A program made the position numbers and the translations under genes. A stretch of 64,000 nucleotides of DNA, taken from positions 1 to 64,000 of the forward strand of contig CAUYUJ010003075.1 in the NCBI GenBank assembly GCA_963575745.1, read 5' to 3'. The DNA comes from Prorocentrum cordatum. Taxonomy: Eukaryota; Sar; Dinophyceae; Prorocentrales; Prorocentraceae. The first letter of the stretch is position 1. The number at the start of each line of letters is the position of its first letter. The notes under the pieces are model-generated. The model was not told the DNA's origin, did not search any database, and worked only from the letters and a program-made list of their open reading frames with translations. Shown here piece after piece: positions 51,601-56,105 of this stretch.

Positions 51601-54600
51601 GCGCGGACGCGCGGCCGGCCCGCTGCCATCGCTTGCACCATCGTCAGCACCCCCGACGTCCACGGTCACTCCAGGGATGACAGGCATCTCCTCGCCATCA
51701 GAATCGCTCGGCGGCGCCGCGGCCGAAGCCGCGCCCCGAAGAGCGCGCCTCGCAGCCGCTGCCTGCGGTGCGACGGCGTCCGATCGCGCCCGAGCAGCCC
51801 CCGCGTCAGCCTCTTCCACCGTAACCCCTGGAAGCATCGGCATGTCCTCACCCGAATCGCTCTCGTCCCCAGACGCACGGCCACGCGTGGCGGCCGCAGC
51901 TGCAGGTCGACGAAGCACGGACGCCCCCGCAGCATCGCCCGAATCGGCATCGTCGACGGTGACTCCCGGGATGACTGGCATGTCCTCGCCAGACGACGAC
52001 GGCGCCCCATCCTCACCGGTCGCGCGTCGCTCCCGCGCAGCAACGCCCGCCATGACGTTCGGGTTCTGCGCACCGCGGAGATGCGCACCTCGCTGGCTTT
52101 TCGCGGCGGCCTTCTTTTTCGGCGCACTCCTCTTCGGCGCGCCTGCAATCGACCGCAGCCACGGCGCGGCGCCTGCGTCTCCGAGAGATACGCCAGCGGC
52201 CAAGCGACTGTCCACATCAACGACCGTCGCGACATGGCCCTGTGGGTACCACACAACGCTGCCGATCTCGGCCCCCCCCGCGGAACCCAAAAACCACGCG
52301 CCGGAACACTCCCCACGCAGTAAACCATCTGCACTCTCCGCCTCATAGACTCGCATCCTCGAACGGCGCGCCTCCAGCCAATCCTGCACGATAGCAAAGT
52401 TCGCCTTCTCCGTTGCGTCACCGCGCGCCCCAGCTCCGGAATCATTAGCGCACTGCAACTCGAAGAAGCACTCCGCCTGCGCGCGCGCGCCAGCACCCCC
52501 GCACCGAGCGACACTCAATTGCAGACACTTATTCCGCCACGGCCCCAGGCGATCTCCCGCATCAACAACTCCGAGTCGCCCCGACGCGACGCCACGTCTA
52601 AGGCGCCGCCGCCACGCGCGGGACGCGCCAGACCCCCCAGCAGCACCGAGTCGTCCCACGCGGGAACACACATCCCAGAAAACACCGCCCAGCGCGGCGA
52701 AGACACAGGCCACGCGCAGAGCCGCATCGCCAACGCACTGCCCCGCCCTCTGCGACGCCCTCCAGGCAGCGCCCCCCACGCACTCGTCCGCGCCCCGGCC
52801 CGCCCTGGCCTTGGCAGCGCCGATGCCAATGCCGGGGGAGAACCTGCGCGCGCACACGCGCCGCCCCCCGCACCTCCGCGCGGAGAGCCCACGCAGGCCA
52901 CAGTAAAACCACTTGGCGACCCGAACCTTCGCGGCAGACGGCGCCGCATCGGACGGAGCGTCCACGTCGCGCCAGAAGCTCTCTCTCTCTTTCCACATCC
53001 GCGCGCGCGCCATCGCGCGCGTCACAGCGCGGCCACCCGAAAGAACTTGTGGCCTTGGCGGGAACAGACCCAGCGCAGCAAAAACTGAAACTGCAATCAG
53101 CGCAACCTCCCCGACTGACAGCGCAGACACCCGCGCTTCCAGAGACGACAGCGCCACGCGCGGGGTGGACACCGAATCGACAGCCCGCGCCGCTCGGGCA
53201 TTCAGAAACTGCTGCAGTCGCGCGCTTCTCCGCCCCCCCAGCGCCGCGCGGGGCACCCAGGCACGCCGCGGCGACTCATCGCGCGCACGCGGCGACTCAT
53301 CGCGCGGAAGAAGGCGCGGCACGACTGGAAGCGGGACACGGACCGCCATCTCTTCGTTACGCGCCGCCGCCGCCTCCGTCCGCCGCGCCCACTCCGCCTC
53401 CCGCCGCGCACAGCGCGACCTCCGAAGCGACGCGCGGCACGCCTTGCGATGCGCTTTCTGCTCGCGCTGCGCTGCCTCCCAGGCGGCATCATCCACGACT
53501 TCCTCCCTGATCACGTCGTGCTCTGCGCGCAAGCTCTCACGCAGCCGGTCCTCCCACTCCACAGATCCCCCCAGCTGCGGGGCGCGCTCCGCGCCCCGCA
53601 CAGACGGAGCCCGGACCGAGACCACGGCCGCGACAGAAGCCGAGGCCAACGCCACTGCCAAAGAGGAAGCCGGGACCGGGGCTGACCAGACGACGTCGTC
53701 AGCTCCAAACCAATCGTCGTCATCGTCATTCTCGTCGTCGTCGTCACAATCGCTGGCGGCAAAAGCATCAAGTTCCCCCGCGTCGAAATCCTCTATAAAT
53801 TCACGGCCATCACTGCTTTCCCACGGCGAATGATCAGCGAGCCGCGCTGGGACGGGCAAAGCGACGGAATCCGAGGCCCGCGCGATCCCGCCTGGCAAGA
53901 CCGGAGCCGAAGCCCGCGACGCAGCCGGAACCTCCCGCGAAAAGTCCGAAAGAAACTCTCCCTCCCAGCGCCCTGACCCAGTAGCCTCCTCTCCGCAGCG
54001 CACAGCCCGCGCCAGAGCCGAAGACGGCCGCGAAAATTTCGCGAGCGTTTCCTGCTCCGAACGCGGACCGCAGTCGCGTCCGCCCACCGCGCCCGCCGCA
54101 CGCGCAGAATCGAGAAACTCTCGCGGAAAATTCGCGATAGTTTCCCCCTCCCAGCGCGCTGCCTCCGAAAAGACACATCCGCACCGAGCGGCCCCCGGAG
54201 CAGAAGACCCTCGGGAAAAATCCGCGAGCGTTTCCCCCTCCGAGGGCGCCATTCCCGAGACGCCCGCTCGGCCCAACAGGCCACACGCCGAAGCAGAAAA
54301 CCGTCGCGAAAAATTCGCGATAGTTTCCCCCTCCCAGCGCACTGACCCAGAGGCCTCCTCCCCGCGCCGCACAGCCCGCGCTGGCGCCGAAAACGCCCGC
54401 GAAAAATTCGCGAGCGTTTCGTCCTCCCAGCGCAGACCGCAGTCGCGTCCGCCCACCGCACCCGCCGCGGCACCGCCACACCACGCTTCCGCACATACAG
54501 ACATTCTCTCCAAACCTTCGTTTCCTTCATTGTAACCCGATGTGATGAACCACCGAGTCCCCATGGCACCAGGCCAACCCGGAGGGGAACCAGGGCCCGC

Positions 54601-55278
54601 TTTCGCGGGACTTTCCCCGGCCGCACAGCGTGGCGCGGCCAGGCGCCCAGCCGGAGCTGGGGCTTCCACAACAGCTAGCTGCCAAGGGAGAGGAGACTCC
54701 CGAGCGCCCGCTGCATAGGTCCTTTGTTTAGCCTCGGTAGGATCGAGGTGCCCTTCACTACTATCTCTCTCGGAGAGTGGAGACTCCCGAGCGACTGCCG
54801 TGAAGTGTCGATGAACCCCGGTGTGGTTAACCCGGGGGTGTCCGCGCATCGCACCCGCGGAGGGAGAGCCGGCATCAACCCAGCATTTCTCTCGATCACT
54901 CGAGAGCACAACCGCGTACGCGGCCGAGCCTTCCCCCACAGCGTGCTCGAAAGCTTCTGCGGGCTCCAGCGTTTCCTCAGATTGCTCTGAGGCACACCCC
55001 GAAGGGCGGCCCGGGCAGGAGAGCCCAGGTCTTGAAGAGAGAGGTTCCCGGGTTCTCACCGGGCACGCCGCAGTCCCCGGAGGGAGCCACAGCTCTGCTG
55101 GGCTTTCACCAACTCCCCCACCGCCTCCCGGAGGAAGCAGCAGAAGGTCGTCGCGGGTTTGCACCGGACGCGCCGCACTCCGCGCAGGGACGCACGACTC
55201 TGCTAGGCTTGCACCAGCTCCCCCACCGCCACCCGGAGGCAGCAGCAGGTCCTGGGCTTTCACCAGGTGCCCCGCCAT
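36652..55278 (-). CDS. Giant Helitron polyprotein: CW finger, Rep, PIF1 helicase, EEP nuclease, USP peptidase
   Basis: A single uninterrupted 6208-codon frame. ATG at 55278 is the first ATG after an in-frame TGA (55388-55386). The stop is TAG at 36654. Domain order: repeats (residues 1-460), low-complexity and acidic region with a possible membrane helix (725-739), Cys cluster (~1258) and CW zinc finger (1533), AT-hook-like GRGRPAKKRGR (~2053) and DUF6570-like region (~2170-2330). HUH Rep follows (~2990-3510), then PIF1-type helicase (~4010-4560), an unknown region (~4590-5070), EEP nuclease (~5100-5345), USP-type peptidase (~5470-5790) and an Ala/Gly/Arg-rich tail. Known Helentrons carry Rep-helicase plus an EEP nuclease, so those parts identify the element. 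The CW finger and USP are additions I cannot place in a described element. All key motifs of Rep, helicase and EEP are intact, so it may be active. It probably acts in the nucleus and may be processed into parts. Confidence 0.9.
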   Translation of the reverse strand: MAGHLVKAQDLLLPPGGGGGAGASLAESCVPARSAARPVQTRDDLLLLPPGGGGGVGESPAELWLPPGTAACPVRTREPLSSRPGLSCPGRPSGCASEQSEETLEPAEAFEHAVGEGSAAYAVVLSSDREKCWVDAGSPSAGAMRGHPRVNHTGVHRHFTAVARESPLSERDSSEGHLDPTEAKQRTYAAGARESPLPWQLAVVEAPAPAGRLAAPRCAAGESPAKAGPGSPPGWPGAMGTRWFITSGYNEGNEGLERMSVCAEAWCGGAAAGAVGGRDCGLRWEDETLANFSRAFSAPARAVRRGEEASGSVRWEGETIANFSRRFSASACGLLGRAGVSGMAPSEGETLADFSRGSSAPGAARCGCVFSEAARWEGETIANFPREFLDSARAAGAVGGRDCGPRSEQETLAKFSRPSSALARAVRCGEEATGSGRWEGEFLSDFSREVPAASRASAPVLPGGIARASDSVALPVPARLADHSPWESSDGREFIEDFDAGELDAFAASDCDDDDENDDDDDWFGADDVVWSAPVPASSLAVALASASVAAVVSVRAPSVRGAERAPQLGGSVEWEDRLRESLRAEHDVIREEVVDDAAWEAAQREQKAHRKACRASLRRSRCARREAEWARRTEAAAARNEEMAVRVPLPVVPRLLPRDESPRARDESPRRAWVPRAALGGRRSARLQQFLNARAARAVDSVSTPRVALSSLEARVSALSVGEVALIAVSVFAALGLFPPRPQVLSGGRAVTRAMARARMWKERESFWRDVDAPSDAAPSAAKVRVAKWFYCGLRGLSARRCGGRRVCARRFSPGIGIGAAKARAGRGADECVGGAAWRASQRAGQCVGDAALRVACVFAALGGVFWDVCSRVGRLGAAGGSGASRAWRRRLRRGVASGRLGVVDAGDRLGPWRNKCLQLSVARCGGAGARAQAECFFELQCANDSGAGARGDATEKANFAIVQDWLEARRSRMRVYEAESADGLLRGECSGAWFLGSAGGAEIGSVVWYPQGHVATVVDVDSRLAAGVSLGDAGAAPWLRSIAGAPKRSAPKKKAAAKSQRGAHLRGAQNPNVMAGVAARERRATGEDGAPSSSGEDMPVIPGVTVDDADSGDAAGASVLRRPAAAAATRGRASGDESDSGEDMPMLPGVTVEEADAGAARARSDAVAPQAAAARRALRGAASAAAPPSDSDGEEMPVIPGVTVDVGGADDGASDGSGPAARPRGARRARRKRGAADGALASEAESRQFQPDYVDEDRCKGLTWGGGWGREQCRFRPKTGGDVCGKCARYGCPHGRVRGPIPAGALDKFKEFALKANKPSKQWYARHAMWDVASKMKPELKSLCDVDEHKRFVLTNSEYEQCLKQVHDNLRIHKNYGRSGFVYEKGAGVRTLQDRCGEGTTRFGSERESYNGQQGGKVFMWYSRAVFNKYLGQLQASEMDCSEKDCVEALRLTSEEIRRYPMKQQYLKPYAGPQCYPHIDPRSKENRLHANEKMGHAPGEDPQGGGDGGARPEACGGADDGASHLFCMRNWAQCDRCHCWRLLLPACAARARGDEYYRVRDTDLDWEGWLTGAAHRCAAAAGASRDQGAALGGEGGDAVEGAMQQGGGADEGVGGGEMRGGARKRRLGRKTSEAEAAEPVAVRGGARKRRLGRKTSEAEAAASGAGRRGAEEGRAGEGGAEVPEARRGRRRLERKTSAEEGAEAGGALRGAVDEEGGGDETFGGMAELSASDCDDERSASDHECASEEDAAPLPRELRSALDAELVRFAGAGPPTEADWAEARAAEEGRGSAPRRAGGGDARAWAVASVPHLKDKRMLALVGAVREYLVSCRQCDRGSFRIQGSDGDKLWGALMEPGRPGRFGRVLLEMEDRARGRDPSAERSSWEAIAVEEDFRRRSKWPRVRFECSMLQTPVVSESGGTQWRAVRCCDDPDGGDADDFQALWQRESRVAAGFAANVVRDDDVLVLPVERPAGWTEPAHMAGAWWRGQGPRERRAEEGENPGRVWVGQLQEDAAVAGLLPEGCAGERTAKEGLDALHQAGQEARGAGRAGRGRGRPAKKRGRYGNDLRVVLRSRWAPGDRARPGKREVFVFAGAPEAGHWEFRPQAELRDAFGTAGALTPKLDHRGRVEAGDVHQKCMLLALKTVPLRVAKYDVQLRDASVRAVQAAQAILTRMVKFTCHECQERFPAFHPAFEPPDQLADEMLLLRRGGDGLAACSTEVAEWDEVPPSDPPDGFALECAGVCMRCRRDLDKQAAAAPTEDDLYQVVGLRTAQNHMDPCFRFPSDDLRDLFDQATLTESLLIALDHMQVHLATVSRTGLRKFRKNIISFPQDVAGFARRHELMKGYRVGDRVNSVRGPGERPDDPHRPERIAAGGTDEERQRFGVDVYGRLVFPGRVAEVLLSGEVIIDYDHGGRGRELQENVEPRVMLPWHPRKVPFSLMLRRNVGFGKEVVEGLHVRWRYCGHLLRALCAFAGTYGPWRLGGTANEPMHKYYDPRLFDVLPDDDIIRCYAPKESDDGAVLSGDEAGEAEGPEPVTRAEAIARDTVPCGVDVVTPRQFIAAGFDVHFVGPRDEAQRGARVRDGDGAQRGDEGGQDAAGDGGAMEADEDQFDVGDGDEAMAVDHDVFSAWLEKAQFRYGGAVQRWWAGLQPEAEGHLEGLKFGDDETTEDLFGRLLDAARGESTVVAVQRDRVPVECVRVDFLVDWIGPRVGGPFSDPDGGVTPEAVLDDVMLELAMAGRFVGAAQDKDTGCVEENLPEFDEDEVVARTGERMIYGWPGQSDDPIPARSVGRFARAFPLEFPMGIGDLFEDRPRRVSVQEWVQHLMRYRTGQFVGGPRGQRVMWAMVNVLLLNEARAKGFGVYRTMYRRAGLAVQGPSVMTKGGLRQILESEDRVRILVGQLANVGRDVPSTTMHWSYESKKLQSTVKHLSWHPPWVEGPLADGAEPVGRRFLREMDLPAGNGRTQRRRPLVPDVVGLGRHPSIWWTQNPFYNAAFDIQRMGGGRGARAAGERALGDWVGDGREERFRFARDNPDLVAYMMALRVELNMRMVMPAVLPHSEQFKYMAMARAECGAGGNLHYHGFSVGLPGPEVARVRADVDGEGDMLPPSVTSDLAACLPSLEAGPMAWPPQEQKRRAAALAVLEQVLRAAAGRPGARASRGRGGEGTAASGSGSEDGADDDDEDEFVGRADALLDALVDRGWLVIVDVDEGARGRGGERDVAFERVGREISAPVDAPGGSPVEDGEGGDGAEDAGAGRPAGVPDGARLQRLTGAGADFGVLKPEHENVSLQSVLEKRFYEFFGHVVSEWNPCYDDAGACRYTWDDEVGAFDVDVEMEDEAAAETSEARAVRSVPASAPECLNLRKVLDEAFQSEAAGTLDVQPVRRMVSALVNRVARHTKHGMGPPKLGVHACARGKEGCVFCRYDFPRERWGRVGPRPFRMEKGRREGHWQAVFPRNDRLCNSYEEHVLLANMGNIDWRPVLNLWAVVEYVTKYATKAPKGSRKIKEVLDDAVNEVCAYVPDGEGTDFLRRSIQKFFARMLGERDYHCYEVALLGLRLPMVLSMMPVVTLNTTGARALKPASALRDKSEDEPVHWDSKVDKFDKRLELVRRQRARGDGSITEEEVRDVSLFEFYWKYAVYRGKLRRGNPAVCLQVTPGYSAECANVEHACHEAYARANVIAHWRHMATADRRAMIGAEMRRDVRPVPEVCIGATDFVPHAGGDRFLGVQDLWFKSGGAAWRGREDRFWGDMLMEMLTDPMLRQWVPAWVVEQYERANPFYKEVLGAILEAGGVRTNRELLRRTRREMVRRHRARQQGRDAGAGDAAGDVGGQESDGGSREGDAGRESDAAESGEDVEELVDRLAQNAEDDPNEEPRDIVLRDPRPGEGVEGAAGAGEVSEWDRRPADERVSAAGPAVQAADVRVGDVAREDVRGRVRVNPKDFNWLDEPCNVSTGEKRRLEELRDVWYGKANVGDGAEVVLREDLDPWQKFAHDIVMDGRHSEKDPLRLMVTGVAGTGKSRTVRSFVAARRQRARQTAPRTRMDRVPGLRGGMREGRRSQSEIDEEVRNCCLLAAPTGCASFQLKYGATTLHRAFGVPVGYCGPWKQKGGERFLRTRDRLRQAKLFVLDEMSMIGRQMLGKIEYKVQDTLGTDAKFAARGGGGKGGKGRKMEEDEPVYLGGKDVVLAGDPQQAPPIGDDPLYRMGKYEGHGKNKPRGAERTPDDAWSTEKLVATGQFVRNTFQDVAVLRRVHRWSGKKEGLSAERQAEYRRDADRFLEVTKGMAQCTWDQSDHAWLRRRNRSVLQMTKEGREELAAFETAPLLMDGRKDRASGACGADRVNLERLYQVAAASGKPIASLRAYHNWKDKSKSRPEEMAADDFRGIENELHMCEGARVLLTQNLWVEAGLMNGAMGTLRGYMWPDGADPHNSARPDLQAPICVFVEFDDVDLGKDEIGEPRSFFKNDPVRKNWVPIWRQTVSSTTEDGLARENYPLQLAWALTHWKAQGMTLAKVRVHMSAKTAAVAGIGFVATTRVRHPWDLVFEEDLPEYADFMRARHTTAFRERRRFELRLEARASSTLRKYGYCEADLWTAEERCAAGRLLGRLETVRAAQAERLRGLNRVVDDDTWLWGEDGAPCVSALAEAVDAEAGGDDVARRRLTAVADRLLDRKRVRGVTLEEREAARELAGGDAEDFAGVDTVEELRGRLRAAAARLSRERPDDDGVELLGRVADMMVDRWVACGRWDGRVFDVVEPSLGPLHMSAVKEAMGALVPPRLHGSLDKAARKMKDAFGDVRGGCALRMDKWVVNVRSEGALAEGRLERQALEFFLKVARQLCSGLDLPMTVASAKVGEHVGAEENPEHFARVAHNWTSVWDASCVSDKKELLMVAAVDALSVSGVPQDWIFVRVQAGRAGEALGRAESLTVCVYDRGRREAVAGRIARNIDALLRPIQASDGRRPPPVVEFGEAPHVRVPSQRIAGALGLLLGHVGRGAGARVLDASAESFVPDVCRALRGAFASFRAGVGARGARDVMELLLSDQECRDALDLFGVAPRADVSGPSAAGAGRAMAGVVGRAVDEAGEGEGLEGASTLSFATWNIAGGHRAAVAPHSWTARDQRAAVLGEVLRWRQARGCDVVALQECEGGGAYEELSGEFQLAGVAQAHESRGYVHLYVRHGLRAESVAVPGQDPCVLCRVQVPGDGGAGGDGHVHVAAVHLPTDASWERRRAILGKIVAKCGDECHRLLIVGDMNSTDAQVQAAVEQLRLRDAWYEGRSWGCPGNKFYSGLGERGAVGQRRDRVLFGADLWSEVHLVGKGKVFFEGSEFHMSDHYGLFGYVRAHACFGSREQKMRAVAQRARVVLQATRDQSQRLEGVEVQSRLQRGREAAALARQQAQERDREAYLRTQQRAAGRRQRRREQAISAAFGPQSLFALGRPVPPPPSPCPPPPPPCPADMYVPNVAGIRAASWDSVRCVPVRGMPRPWHTCYVVSVTQLMLRTPAVLEWLRWHSEQQCEDRGTGRCCVCGMWETYNQLCSRRWQQGPVSVLRRTSVDCDDDVMGRPSEFNDPWQQQDVFAYWGKLMVAARDAEMLAGRFAQREPDSIRAVNLRVTCVDQMFGFVVEKREKCDVCNYETVAYEAEDVLKLRVHGRPGGPLMLQELYCDFCAPEDIEKSCPGCCRDERDRVKHVRQTRATGVPQVLVVQLRRGSEAREAVWVEEQLRLPGLPQMQLVGVVYHNGRSVNCGHYTTLCRVHDGRYFLFDDDEPPRLIRDEPAHIKQKEAYMAVYCRLGRGQGQGAGAGATEVDAAREGQGSGGSGPGGGDASASGGGGWGGGGAVGGGADGATEREGGSGASAARGNGRAGGVAGDRAGASASVGSRGEPTSGGGVGAGPGRGGRREGVVSVAAAEPRSASRRLRRKCAVSTSGEGRAVDGDGAAGRRAVTTKGRASGAAESRGAAGAHDLTAGVGGGAVSPREGGVSGSPGGAAPRSAARRAREKTATPRSDAGAAGGAAGAAGVRDVGGERDVARPGRVRGARGSGGARAGGGGLGGDVACASVAGGKDAAAVEAVRVSASGKRKVEPRSEAGVPRRSSARLAARAAPGPVAVEEGAAAGEGAYIRGGVLVRPRRAEPSGPSSGGGAARVVTGFGAGRIENLAAFQRSRDLGDATRASQRVSEGARGRCVDMQGNELDPSAGSAWHAGR
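36655..37890 (-). other. Low-complexity C-terminal tail (residues ~5797-6208)
   Basis: Ala/Gly/Arg/Ser-rich with recurring ASRRLRRKCAVST, AARRAREKTATPRS and SSARLAARAA. It resembles an unstructured basic, nucleic-acid-binding tail. No domain recognised. Confidence 0.7.
37890..38885 (-). other. C19/USP-type ubiquitin peptidase domain (residues ~5466-5795)
   Basis: Cys box PWHTCYVVSVTQLMLRTP (Cys 5492). A Cys-pair finger region (EKCDVCNYE, YCDFCAPED, SCPGCC) follows. Then VPQVLVVQLRRG leads to the His box VYHNGRSVNCGHYTTLCR (His 5750) and GRYFLFDDDEPP. It lacks the usual GxxNxGNTCY text. Five residues before Cys, where the oxyanion Asn normally sits, is Arg. It could be active with altered geometry, or act as a binding module. 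Confidence 0.8.
39245..39985 (-). other. EEP endonuclease domain (residues ~5098-5345)
   Basis: Motifs in order: TWNIAGG (Trp 5103), VVALQEC with the metal-binding Glu, HVAAVHLPT, LIVGDMNST, RRDRVLF and SDHYGLFG (Asp 5335). All catalytic positions of the endonuclease/exonuclease/phosphatase fold are filled. Helentrons are known for an EEP domain after the helicase. Confidence 0.9.
40080..41500 (-). other. Unrecognised region between helicase and EEP (residues ~4594-5066)
   Basis: Not low-complexity throughout. It contains WVACGRWDGRVFDVVEPS, HFARVAHNWTSVWDAS, KELLMVAAVDALSVSGVPQ and DWIFVRVQAGRAGEAL, which look like a folded domain of mixed helix and strand. I recognise no family. Confidence 0.5.
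41600..43245 (-). other. PIF1-type superfamily 1B helicase domain (residues ~4012-4560)
   Basis: Walker A GVAGTGKS starts at residue 4018. Walker B is VLDEMSM with Asp 4134. GDPQQAPPIGD is motif III. YPLQLAWALTHWKAQGMTL starts at residue 4497, and ATTRVRHPWDL is the motif VI position. All expected motifs are present, in order. Confidence 0.92.
44740..46320 (-). other. HUH Rep nuclease domain (residues ~2990-3510)
   Basis: Begins at TQNPFYNAAFDIQRM. The HUH motif is GGNLHYHGFSVG, first His at residue 3083. The catalytic motif is EYVTKYATKAPKGSR, with Tyr 3495 and Tyr 3499 as the two nucleophiles of YxxxYxxK. ~270 residues of low-complexity acidic insert separate the two motifs. Helitron Rep nicks and joins single strands during rolling-circle transposition. 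Confidence 0.9.
48265..48765 (-). other. DUF6570-like Helitron region (residues ~2170-2338)
   Basis: FTCHECQERF (residue ~2175), then CAGVCMRCRRDLDK, then LTESLLIALDHMQVHLATVSRTGLRKFRKNIISFPQDV. Helitron proteins typically have this C-x-x-C, LTxxExxLIA and FPQDV pattern upstream of Rep. Confidence 0.75.
50160..50430 (-). repeat. Three RKRRLGRKTSEAEAA repeats
   Basis: ARKRRLGRKTSEAEAA occurs twice almost identically and once as RGRRRLERKTSAEEGAEA (residues ~1617-1705). The basic patches could be nuclear-localisation signals. Confidence 0.75.
50640..51510 (-). other. Cys-rich region and CW-type zinc finger (residues ~1257-1546)
   Basis: First comes a Cys cluster (CKGLTW..REQCRF..CGKCARYGCPHGRV). 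A conserved-looking stretch (KQWYARHAMWDVASK, YLKPYAGPQCYPHIDPRS) follows. Then comes WAQCDRCHCWRLLLP with W at residue 1533. CW domains have WVQCDxCxKWRxLP and bind histone H3 tails (methylated lysine 4). The lysine of the motif is replaced by Cys here. The distal Cys pair is not certain. Confidence 0.7.
51655..51995 (-). repeat. Three acidic MPVIPGVTV repeats (residues ~1095-1208)
   Basis: SGEDMPVIPGVTVDDAD, SGEDMPMLPGVTVEEAD and DGEEMPVIPGVTVDVGG, spaced ~137 and ~159 nt. A hydrophobic core flanked by acidic residues resembles SUMO-interacting motifs. That reading is inference. Confidence 0.7.
53061..53106 (-). other. Possible membrane helix (residues 725-739)
   Basis: VALIAVSVFAALGLF followed by PPRP is the one clearly hydrophobic run in the N-terminal half. 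A shorter VFAALGGVF occurs ~130 residues later. The run is short, and a buried helix is equally possible. Confidence 0.35.
53900..54480 (-). repeat. N-terminal protein repeats WEGETIANFSR (residues ~267-460)
   Basis: Six or seven copies of a 31-36 residue unit around (R)WEGETIANFSR, variants being EDETLANFSR, EGETLADFSR and EGEFLSDFSR. The DNA carries CGCGAAAAATTCGCG-like palindromes and GTTTCCCCCTCC. It is the same family as the ~99 bp minisatellite upstream of the start codon. Confidence 0.85.
55040..55258 (-). repeat. LLLPPGGGGG repeats at the polyprotein N terminus
   Basis: Two full ~36-38 residue units and a partial third unit in residues ~7-80: DLLLPPGGGGGAG...PVQTRDDLLLLPPGGGGGVG...PVRTRE. 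The next stretch (54700-54800) repeats ARESPL twice. Function unknown. Confidence 0.75.
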
Positions 55279-55460
55279 CTCCTGTGAGACAGCAGATCTC
55301 CCTCGGGTTAGCCCCGAAGGTAGGCCCCAGAGCCCGCCGCCGCTCCCTGCGGAACGACTGCAGACCCCCGGGCCGCGCTAGAAGCTCAAGGCTCCTTGAG
55401 CCTAAAGGAAGAGAAGGAGGAGCGCCTGTGGAGGCTGCGCGGCGGCGGCGGCCCCCCCCC

Positions 55461-56105
<645 letters not shown>

